From: Sphagnum compactum | Lineage: Eukaryota; Bryophyta; Sphagnopsida; Sphagnales | NCBI GenBank assembly: GCA_965153455.1 | Contig: OZ234504.1 | Span: 9,858,001 to 9,922,000 of the forward strand | Direction of reading: 5' to 3' | Length of the DNA stretch: 64,000 nucleotides | In this document: positions 25,497-36,130 of the stretch, piece by piece | Layout: each line of letters starts with the position of its first letter | Position numbering within the stretch: the first letter of the stretch is position 1 | Notes under the pieces: model-generated | What the model was told of the DNA's origin: nothing | The model's input: only the letters and a program-made list of their open reading frames with translations | Database searches by the model: none | Translations under genes and position numbers: made by a program

Positions 25497-27690
25497 TATG
25501 AATTAATTAAGAATCAACTAGAAGTGAATTGAGATTTAATTATGAATTAACTAAAAATGAACTAAGATATAACTAATATTTAACTGAAAATTAATTAAAA
25601 GTGAACTGAAAATTAATTAAGGGATATCTACAAGTGAATTAATAATTACTAAAAGCTAATTGAAAGTAATTAAAAGTTAGTTGAAACTAAATTAGGAGTT
25701 AAGTACAAGTTAATTACAAGTCACGGATGAACATTCATATGAATGAATTCCATAATGTTGGCCTTTGTAACATTTCATTAGTTGAATGGAAAATCCTAAT
25801 GCTACAAATTCCACTTGTAATTGTAAAAATGTGAGCACCACATTTGAGATAGGACCAATAATATGTGTATCATTGGTGATTTAGGGAAAAACAAAACAAA
25901 GGTGGGTTGTTATAGTAAGGTGGAGAATGTGAAGATGTGTTAAGGCGAACAACTTTCCACCAAAAGATCACCTTGTTGTGTACCAAATTCAAATAAAATA
26001 ATTATGAGATCCATGTGTCAAAAAACTTGTGAAAATTAATGGGGATGAGCACATATAAAATCATTGGAAAAATGGGAAAATCTTGATGCAAGGTATTAAT
26101 AAAAAAACACAGTTCTTAAAAAATGGTTATTTGTGATATAAAATGAAAAGCATTAAGGATGTCCACCTATAGTATGATTTTTTTTTACACAAGATATTGA
26201 TAGAAAAATGCAATTCCTAAAAAATGGTTATTTGTGGTACAAAATCAAAGGCATTATGGATGTCCACTTGTAGTACCACCTAATTTAGATGTAAATTCAA
26301 CATAACGCAAACCCCATGGACCATTATTTCACATTCACCCCATGTTACCACACCACATTAATGAGGACTAAAATGTTTCACAAATGTGTGCTTTAACTGA
26401 ATGGTGCATGTGCGGGCAGTCAAGTGATAAGTCATTTTCAATATAATGGGTTGGAGTCATTGATTTACTTTTCCAAAACCAATAGTTGTGATGTCGCAAG
26501 TAAATGCAATACGAATAAAAAAACATGATCACGAACAATGTGCCCACATATTTTAAAAAGAAATCAAAGCCATTTAGAAAATCACCTAAGACAAAATAGT
26601 CTCATAAAAGTTCATACACCACACTTAAAGGATTGTTAGATGAAATACATGGTGAACGTGCCAAAGCGAAAATAAATGCTTCCTGATTTTAAATATTTTC
26701 TATCTTTGGATAGAAATCAACAACAAAAAGGGGGAACTCAACCTTTAATGATGAATGAAGAAAGTGAAAGGTTATTGTGGTTTCATCAAATGAGACCGTT
26801 GAAATGCTTGTGTGCTAATGAAGGTGGAGAAGTATCTTTGAAAGACATTTTCGAAAATTTATGGGAAACTAAAGCCTAGGCTTCAATCATGGGCTCCTCA
26901 TGTAATGTCTTCTAATCACCCATTATGTATCAATAGAGGTGGTCAGGAATCTCTTGGTAGCCTTTCTCGCCACCTCATGAAGGAAAAAAACAAACACTAA
27001 AAAGGGAAAAACAAGAATGCATGCCAAGGTGTAATGTTGGATGGGTAAGTGGCCATACAAGTTAAAACATTGTGCAAGGCACGTTAAACATCAACATGAA
27101 GAACATATGGAATATGGTGGTATGATTGAGGGCATGGTAAACCCATATGGAATACATCTATGATATCTATGGATGTGATTTATGCCCAAGTGGAAGAGGG
27201 GAGGAAATTCGGTAATGTTGGAAGCATTGCAACCCCTATAATTAATAATTCTTTATGAATGAGAACATATTAATTAGTGATGAACTAATCCTACTTTTAT
27301 TACATGGAGACAACCACATGTGGGACATGAAACACGAAACACAAAAACGCGAAAGGGGGGCCCACTATGAATAATAACAAGCAAGGAGGAACTTGTGATT
27401 GATGCAACAAACAAAGGGTATAGTGTTTTAATGTACCATGTGAGGTACCACATGAGGGTGAAAAAACTAATTTAAAATAAATAGATGTCATAGACACTGC
27501 TTTCACATAGTGAATGAAGATAATTCATATGGATGTTCATTTATAATTCATAATTAACTCTTGATTCATTCATAGTTAACTCCTAATTAATTTTTAATTA
27601 ATTTTTAATTCACTTTTAGTTAATTCTCTTAATTGATTTTTAGTTAATTCCCAATTCATTTTTAAGATATTTTTTAGTTTGAATTATATG
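25497..27690. mobile_element. Fold-back element with tandem-repeat arms
   Basis: The left arm (about 25497-25755) is a degenerate tandem array of AATTAATTAAAAGTGAACT-like units ending in GATGAACATTCATATGAAT. The right arm (about 27515-27690) is its inverse: ATTCATATGGATGTTCAT followed by complementary units (AGTTAATTC, TTTTTAATTCACTTTTAGT). About 1.76 kb of non-coding DNA lies between. This architecture is known for fold-back and some Mutator-like elements. I found no transposase and no clear target duplication. Confidence 0.55.
26093..26275 (+). repeat. 101-bp direct tandem duplication
   Basis: Two adjacent imperfect copies of a unit containing CTTAAAAAATGGTTATTTGTG and GGATGTCCAC, offset by about 101 bases, inside the fold-back element. 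Confidence 0.8.
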
Positions 27691-29833
27691 ACCAATTCTT
27701 TAGGTTTCATATTACAATTTTGAAGTTTCAATGAGGGGTAACAATTTTATAATATATATTTTTATTGATTTTTGGATCTATTGTCACTTATCTTCATATT
27801 GATGATGACATTTATGTGGGAACAACCAAATTATGAACACCATTGAAAAATACTAGGAAATAAAAATAGTAAAAACTATTTAAGTAGTGTTTATAATGGT
27901 TGCCATGTCGAGACTATGAAGTTTTCTAACTAATTAAAGCATCCTTAGTTGTGCTTAGTATATGACCATGCACAGTAAAACTCAATGAAAATAATCCATA
28001 TATATTCCAATTTGGATTTGGAAAATGGTTTTGCTCTTGCATATTTATAGGGTTTGTTGAGGTTAATAAAATGACTACACTTAGTTACTTTCTTCCAGCC
28101 CCACCCATAAAACTAAAATTGGGAATGCAAACTAGGGTGGGAAACTATTAATAGCGACCCACCTTGAATAATCAAGTTATGTGGTTAATCGGAAACAAGG
28201 AATAGTCAATAAATATGATTTGATTGTTTATTAGAGCATTCTAAGGCTCCTCTCGAGCTTTGAAAGTTGTGTCACAATACAATCCTTTAATGGATTCACT
28301 GAATTTCACTATTGTACCTCATCTATAATTTCCATTACAAGGTCACATACTGAACATTATTGAGATGCCTTTGTGTTATTTTTGTAGCAAGCTAGTGATA
28401 ATGTTGTTTTTCAATATTGAATGGCCAAAATGTCAAGGCTTAAAGAACACCTCCAAATCAATTTTCTTGTTATGAATTTGATTTTCTCTTGTGAATTTGG
28501 TCCTAGACAAGTATTAATCCATATGTAAATGTCTAAGTGGTTGATCACTATTTTAAATGATCTATTTGATATTTACGGGTGGGGAAGAGTAATGGAAAAC
28601 ATAAATTATTTTGTTATATGTACATGTATCCTTTTTTTCTGTGTGGCGGAGATGTTTTAAGTGTTATTATTAAGCCATATTCGTAACTAGTTCACAAATG
28701 TGTTGAATATATATATTTTTTCATAATTGTGTATTCCAATTTTGATTTTTTTAGTTTTGAGAATTGAGACAATTTTCAAATTTTAAAAAAAAATTCTTTT
28801 CATACTATGTTTGGTGTTTTAATTTTAATTTTTTTTCATGCCCAACTAGTTATTTTTCAATCAGTTCTTTAACTTCGATTTCACATAATAGGATTTAATT
28901 GATCATTTTTTCAAATTTTCATAGGCCAAAAATGAATCAACAAGGTTCATTACAAATACATATATATATTTGAAAAATATGTGATCACATTTCAAAAATA
29001 TACAAGACAAAAAACATTAAATTAGTCCTTTTATAATTCATCTTGCTCAAATGAGCCTTCAAATTCATTTATTTCCCCTTGTAAATCTAATTATGTATCT
29101 ATCAATTTTGATCAAAGTACTAGGAGCTTTATAATCCATCCTTGTAAATCATTTGGCCAATTTTTGCTAACAAAGATTCATTTTTCAAGGTATTTTGATT
29201 ATAAACAACATTTTTTCAAATTGGTGAGAATTCCAGTTTCAATTTCAATCTTTTTTGTTTCTTTCCATTGTAGATGACACCCACATCATTAGGCCTACTT
29301 CAATTGTCTTTTAGGTTTATCATCATTTTTCTTTCTAATTAGATTTGGTAGGCTTTGCGGTTCAACCCCAGAAGTGTGTTGTTTGATCTCCTTCAAGGTT
29401 TTTTTTAAGGTTTTTGCCTCCATTAAGTTACTATACCACTATTGGGGGCATTAGGGTTTTAGATGTTCCTTTGAGGTCCCTTTCCTTCACTTTTGTTTTT
29501 CTAAGATGCTTTGGACAATGAAGTTCAACACATAGATACCTTTTTGAAATTGGGGGATGTGCAAGTGGCATTTGGGATTGTGACTTGTTCTTTTGCATAG
29601 AAATTTTATTATTTTCTTCATTCTTTCCCTTCATTCCTAAATTTTCAATGTTAATTAGCCTCCTTTGATTTGACCCTCATTCATGTATTTAGAAAACTTT
29701 TAGGGCCAAGTTGTTTGTAATGTCCAAAAGTTTAGTTCGTTGACAAGTTTCTCTTCCCAACTCTAGAAGTGGGATAGGTTTCATTTTTGTGGAGGTTATT
29801 GGTCTAACGTTGTACTTGGAGTGTTGGGGTTTG
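27691..29833. other. Spacer left of CACTA 2
   Basis: No recognisable gene. It includes the repeat copy at 28090-28360 related to SOD intron 1. Confidence 0.45.
28090..28360 (+). repeat. Dispersed repeat, copy related to SOD intron 1
   Basis: It shares ordered blocks with 17765-18110 (ACCCATAAAACTAAA; GGTGGGAAACTATTAATAGC; AAGGTCACATACTGA). The two copies are well diverged, implying an old family. Confidence 0.55.
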
Positions 29834-32572
29834 CACTAGAAGAAAATAGCCAATATGTGACCAACACATTTACAACTACCTCCAACTATTTGGTTTTGCA
29901 ACAAAGGTTTTGCCTTCTACGACTTATGTGACATGGTGTTGACATCAACTGAGTCACCTACAATTAGCTTAGGGCTATTTTGCGACTAAATTGGTTTACA
30001 TCTATATATGGGTTGGATTTATCATCCAAGAGTAGCCATTTAAAGTCCCATTAGTTGTGAACGAAATGGTGTTTAGTCATATGTGTAAATATACATTAAT
30101 TACAATAATTATTTGATTTATGATTAAACTGAATATTCATCACTTTTAATTAATATTTCAAATTATAACTCAAAATATTCATAGTATTTTTATTGTAATT
30201 AAAATCATTGATATGATTATTGTAATTATATTAATTTCATTACATGAAATATATTCCAACATAGATTGTTATACTATTTTTTATATTTTTTAATAAAAAT
30301 AAAATCATAATAATTACTTTACTTATATATTACTTATAACAGACACATAATTTATAATTCAGCTTAATTATTCATAAGTTTAATTTTAAAATATTTTAAA
30401 ATATTAAAATAACGCCACCATAATTCAATTAATCAATTCAATTTATGTAATTTTACATTCCAGTATATTAAAATAATCATGTACTTACAATATGTAATTA
30501 TTTTTATGTCAGAAATTTTTAGAATATTTTACTACCAATTTTAAATAATTATCATAAATTATATTACTTATTATTTACTACTACTATATAAAATGAATAA
30601 ATATTATTATTCTATAATAACACAAAATCATTGTAATTACTTAGTTTATTTGTAAGTTAAAATTATAATACTTGCATAGATAATTTATAATTAAACCTTA
30701 TTATTATAATCTATATTATTTAATTTATAAATTCAGTTCTTACTGAAGTTTTTAGAATAATCAGAATTTAATTAAAATAATTAATGTTATGACCATGACT
30801 ACATGGATTTTAAAACAACAAATTAAAATATTATACTTGTCCATAACACATCACTTTTATAATTAATTATAAATGATTATATTTACTAATTATAGGTTAC
30901 ACTAAATAGTTATTATTACCACATAGATTCTTATATTATATAATTTATATTCTTAGAGCAAAATAATTCAATTTTTGTAATCAATGTTACATATTTTTAA
31001 AATCATTGTAATTATTTCATATAAGAATTAGTTATATTATATACATATTTATTTTGTAATTGAACATAATTATGTAGAATTTGTAATTTATAACTTTAAA
31101 TCTGAATTAAAATTTTGGAAAAAATATAATGTAGTTAAAATATTTATTGTAATGATTGTAATTGTAGGAATTATTATACAATAGTTTTATTTTGATTTTT
31201 TAAAATTTTAATTAGTTATTTATGATTAATAATTTTATTGTAACATTATGGTAAGTAAAAAATATTTATGTATGTTTAGTAGATTATTGTATTTATATTC
31301 ATTAATTACCAATACAAAAAAAAAATAGTTGATTGATAACAATTTTTACAATAAAATGTAATTATATAGTAATGAAAGTATTTAGTTTAATGTTACTTGT
31401 ATAATAAATAATTTGTGTAAGAATTTATTTTCTAATAACAATTATTATTTCATTATTTTGAATTTGAAAATAAATATTTATAATAGTTATTTTTGGGTAT
31501 AATAATTAAATTATGTTTACATTAATTATATTATTTATAATTCGACTAAATTTTAAAAAGTAAGGAAATATTTTAAAATATTTTAGTTATTTATTTATCT
31601 ATGAATTATGTATTGACAACTTGTGATTTAGATAGTGAAATATTAAAAAGTTATTAAGTATTTAAATAGTTGATAATGAATATTTTATATTTGTAATGTA
31701 TAGTTTATATTTTAATTTATGTTAAATTTAATCAATATTAATTAAATGATTATCTAATTATCTAATGAATCATGTACTTGAATTGTTTAAAAATCCAAAA
31801 ACTAAAAACAAAAGGCATGAGGAAAGTTTTTAAATTGCAACTTAGTTTGTGAGAAAATTGCAATTTCAAAACTTATCCCATATTATTTATTATTCATTCC
31901 TAGTTTGAACATTATATAAATCAGGGGTGTGGTCATCCAATTTCACATTAAAAAATGTGTGCACATGGGATGAGCCAATCAAAAGGCTTGACTCAAAACA
32001 AAAATAACATTATGCATAATTTTAAACTACCTACTTCCCCAACCTATTTATCTACCTAGTAAAATAGGTGCTTAGTTTGACCTATCCACTTAGGTTGACC
32101 TATGTACCTACCTACTTAAATACTTACTTAAGTACCTACCTAAGTACCTACCAACTTCGTATTAGTATTTTGTATTAAATTCATGTAAAAGTGCCACGTG
32201 GCATATTTACATTAGACCATTTTTTGTAATATAAATCATCCCAGCATGTGAATTGGATGTCCCAAATTATTTTTAAATAATAATAATGTGTATTTTAAAT
32301 AATTAAATATAGGGATACGTGGCAACACATCATTTGCACTCAATAGTGACCAAAATAGTCGCATCTTAGTCGCATGTGACAATACATATACGATGGAATC
32401 AAAGGATGAACTTGTATTTGTTGATTTTTTTTCATCCAATACCCCTTGTTATTTGCAACTAATATTGCATGCAACTTGTCCAAGGCAACTAAGGGATTTT
32501 AATCGCAAATGTCGTTTGTGACTAAAATTTTGTTACAGAAATTAGTTGAAAGTAGGTGTTTTTGTTCTAGTG
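29834..32572. mobile_element. Non-autonomous CACTA element 2, 2.74 kb
   Basis: The left end CACTAGAAGAAAA and right end TTTTTGTTCTAGTG are complementary apart from one base. TTG flanks both sides (29831-29833, 32573-32575) as an exact 3-bp target duplication. Subterminal regions carry GACTAAATTGG/AGTCGCATC-type motifs resembling those of CACTA 1. The core (about 30060-31900) is extremely AT-rich with no open frame. A CCTACCTA-rich tract lies at about 32025-32160. No transposase is encoded, so it would need an autonomous partner. Confidence 0.85.
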
Positions 32573-32639
32573 TTGTCATTTTAATCATCGCATCTATATT
32601 TTTGCAAAACAACCACCTTTTTTTATTGGGGGCTATATG

Positions 32640-33690
32640 GGCGAACAGTTTACGTCCACTTTCATTCCAAGCTCACCTTAAGTGGGTTCATGACATTCTA
32701 TTTCTAGCTATTCAAATTTCCATCCCACCATTTAAGTAGCTTCAAAGAGAGGAGCGGATCGTTTTCAAGAGAGCATCTTCAAGAACATGCATGAACATTC
32801 ATTTTCCAGCATCATCTCAAAGTTGTTTTCAAATTATCATCGCATTTGGCTGAGATCTTGTGTAAGCCCATGTTTAAGCTTGGGTGCTTGGTTAGGTGCC
32901 TGCTTAGTCATCCCATCTTTTAGGATAGCCTTTGACATTTTCTCTTCAACATTACGCACCAGATTGGGCCTCCCCATCCCACGGCTCATGGTATTTCTCG
33001 AGTCATATGTGGCCAAACCATAAATTCAACATGGATACACCTACTTCGTTGTGTTCATGGGGGAGAATACACTGTCACACATGATGTAGTTTTAGATTTT
33101 TTTTGCTTCCATTGCTAGGGATGTCGGGTGCCATGTTTTGCGCGAACAAACACATGTTCTCCCAACATCATTTCTCCAATCATCACAACAATGGGTGAAT
33201 ATTGTACTTATAATGGATGGTACTCGCACTTTGATAGACCTATCATTGTTGACTTAACTTGTGCAGATCTTGTTTTACAAGCCACTTCTTCCTAGAGAGT
33301 GGTTATGATGATTACAACTTAGGGAAAGATTGTTATATCACAACCGACACCTTGAGGATGATTTCATCCATTTAACAATAGAAATATTTGGATGTTTACA
33401 CTAATAGGCGGAACAATTCATCAATGTGGCAACATGGCATTGTTAGCGAAGGGCTTTATACATTCATTTTATAAGTTTCATATTTTTGAGAGGGTGTTAG
33501 TGGCTCTTCAGAGAATTCATGCCACCACTATTTTGTGTGGGGCAGTTGTGATAGCTAGAAAGGCCTTTTCTAGGCGTGGTGTCCTTCCAAGTTTTTCGCC
33601 CATCTCTTTGCACGTGACTTACTTTGTGTTACTAGTGATGGGTTTAGGTCCTAAGTTTCGTGTTTTCTCCTCTTAGGGCTCCCCATTGTG
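32640..33690 (+). pseudogene. Retroelement-like ORF remnant (C-terminal nuclease-like part)
   Basis: A broken reading frame can be followed through several shifts: IPSFRIAFDIFSSTLRTRLG and PIPRLM (about 32910-32990), ASIARDVGCHVLREQTHVLP (about 33107-33165), VDLTCADLVLQATSS (about 33250), EDDFIHLTIEIFGCLH (about 33356) and VALQRIHATTIL (about 33505). This looks like the degenerate C-terminal region found after reverse transcriptases in some plant retroelements, with a possible PD-(D/E)XK-like fold. I identify it from a general memory of such proteins, so the class is tentative. No reverse-transcriptase motif remains. CACTA 2 ends about 70 bases to its left. Confidence 0.45.
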
Positions 33691-34189
33691 CATTCTACAT
33701 TTTCGAATGTGGTGTGTGATCTTTTGTTTGGACTTTAGTCCTTTCTTTTTATTCTCTTGTTCCTCTTGCCGGGTGTTTTTCCTTTATTTATTTATTTATT
33801 TGACTCTATAGCTGCCAAGCACAAGAAAATCCGAAACATATTTACAAGTACATGATTATTTTGAGAGCTCTCTCCTTGTCACATTTTGATGGCCAAAGAA
33901 AACAACACTCCATAATTTCTGACAAAATCCTTGTTCAATAGTAAACTCCTTTGAAGGAGGTACAACACTAAAAAGCATCTCCATAAAAATTTATTCCATA
34001 TGGCAGAATCTTACAATTATCTTGTAAATTGTTTTGAAAAGAACCTTGAACCTAAATAGGTATACTATAGGAAGATGTTAATGTCTTTGGCCGATTTAAC
34101 ATTTTCCCTATACTATGCTCATGGAACTATACTATTCTTTGGGTTTCCACAGGTAAAGGTCGACAAAGCCGCATAAAAAATCAACAGCT
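33691..34189. other. Short spacer
   Basis: Between the retroelement remnant and the GDSL pseudogene I see only a (TTTA)n tract at about 33782-33800. Confidence 0.5.
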
Positions 34190-35745
34190 CTAATCTGTGT
34201 AAAATTTACAGATCTGTAGTTTCTGAATTAGAGATGGAATGGACCCATTAAGAACGGATGCGAAGGTCAATCCACCATCACGCACAATGAGGTTTGCAGC
34301 TATGGGCAGCGTGGGGGCCAGTTCCAGGACTAGGAAAGCATTATGGAATGCAGTCAGGTTAGTCCCAACAGGGATGCACGCTGTGTAACCATCGGCAATC
34401 GTTTGAGTGGCGAGGCATCCCAAAGGCTCCAGAGCGGTGACGGAAATTTTTCTGAAGCCCATCTCGTACAGACGTAGGATATCGGCCACTATTTGAGCCA
34501 CCACTTGAGATACAAGTAATTTGAGTCCCTACGGCAGACAATGACGATACATATTAACCTCAGTGAGGACCCAAGTTCCAACTGATGCAGGGGCCCGGGA
34601 ACATGCGCTATTTCTCACTAGGAAATTCACTGCAGTCATCCAGCTCAAGTTGGCAGGCTGACGTCTGGATAATTTAATGAAGAAGGGTCTCTTTCCATTA
34701 GGTTGCTGTGACACAGTTACACACATTGTAAATGTAATCACAGCAAGTGTAACTGTGATCCCAGCACCTTAATGGAAAGACACTGACATAGGGCCTTGTT
34801 TCTTGCTGCAGAAACATAAGAGCTGCAACTGAGTTGAAAACATGTAATTCGTCAATTTGGGGAACTCTGGAAAACGATGCAGTCGTGAAAAAAATAAAGA
34901 AAATGTCACTTGGTCGAGAGTAGCAGTTGGACTCACACTTCCTGCATTTGGTCAATGGTTGACCGGAAGAGCTGTGAGGTTACTATCAGCATAGGTAGCC
35001 TAAGAAAATATGGGAAGCTGCTATGCAAACATCACAACAGCCTAATGGAAAGATGTCCTAAAACATGCATGCAGATGGGATTCGTCACTGATGAGGTGTA
35101 CAAGGTGGACGATTAAGACCGTGTTGGAAAACGTACGCCCAGCAATCGTTCCAAGCCAAGGCATACAATATGAGCGACTTCGAATAAACTTGAATGTCGT
35201 ACACTCCCGGCGTTGCAAGGAGATTTTGCAGCTCCGTTATCTAGTTTTGGTGAATGCTAGAATAGTGTCCAACACACCCGCACTTCGAGCAAAATCCACA
35301 CCGTCTCCAGCCAATGCCGCAGTTGATGAATAAGATGCATCGGCCGCCGCGTATAGCTCCCGATATGCCAATGGGTTCAATCCCAGAAATTGAGCTGATA
35401 ATGTAATAAGCATCAAGATCATTATAGGAGCACGGTGACATGTGTACAACATTAACAAACGGTGCTTGACATATATTAATGCCCCTTACCACAATAATCA
35501 AACAAGTTATTGCCATCGCTGAATCGTCCATATGGGGCGCCTGGCCAGGTTTCACCATAAGGGGGCTTCTAAGGTTGGTTCACAGGCCCAACCGGTGTTA
35601 CTGTGTTGTTTCCCGGGTTGCGGTTGCCCGTGTCAATATACGAGTACCCTATTCCAAACAGGTCTTTAAACGCCAAGCTTCCAGCTCCAGCTTTCCCTGC
35701 TATAACTCCCAATTTACATGGGCTAGTTCCTATCTGTAAATGCCA
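34190..35745 (-). pseudogene. GDSL esterase/lipase pseudogene
   Basis: Four exon-like blocks of a GDSL hydrolase lie in order on the minus strand. Block 1 (about 35715-35490): LFGIGYSYIDTGNRNPGNN, an in-frame TAG where the family has Trp, then KPPYGETWPGAPYGRFSDGN. The catalytic GDS has become GYS. Block 2 (35394-about 35235): AQFLGLNPLAYRELY and GVDFARSAGVLDT. Block 3 (about 35210-35070): QVYSKSLILYALAWND in a shifted frame. Block 4 (34528-34190): VVAQIVADILRLYEMGFRK, LEPLGC and HNAFLVLE, then an early stop before the D..H block that completes the active site. Boundary 1/2 has usable splice sites (TATTGTG/GTAAGG; CATTATCAG/CTC). Lost nucleophile context, an internal stop, a frameshift and truncation make it a pseudogene. 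Active relatives are secreted serine hydrolases of wall lipids and esters. Confidence 0.85.
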
Positions 35746-36130
35746 TTGGTCATAGCTTCAACAACATGTACATTTAGGACATCTTTCCATTAGGCTGTTG
35801 TGATTTGTGATTGCAGCAGCTTTCCATTGATGTTGTTCAATTAGATATGCTCAAAGTCATCTCACAGCTCTACCAGTCAAGCATTGACCAATTGCAGGTG
35901 CGGGGAGAGCAAGGAGTCGTGCTATGACTCACCATGCAACAACATCTGTCTGTCTTTTTCATGGAAACTTGTGTTCCCAAAGTTCTTAACATGATTAATT
36001 ACATAGTTTCACCACACCTAGAGCTCTCCAATGGAAAGTTACTGTTCCTGCAGGAAGAAACAATGCCCTATGTTAGTGGCTTTCCATTAAGCTGCTGTGC
36101 TCATAGTTACATTTACAACCGTTTTTGACT
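34690..36130. repeat. Nested inverted repeats around GDSL exons 1-3
   Basis: An outer pair matches between about 34725-34930 and 35930-36130 in inverse orientation (CTTAATGGAAAG..AC, CATAGGGC.TTGTTTCTT, TGTAATT, GGAACTCTGG). An inner pair, ATCACAACAGCCTAATGGAA and its continuation (about 35031-35062), is repeated inversely at about 35770-35803. A compact hairpin with arms near CTTTCCATTAGGTTGCTG lies at about 34690-34780. The shared TTTCCATTA.G.TGCTGTG motif suggests one fold-back MITE family inserted several times. Confidence 0.7.
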
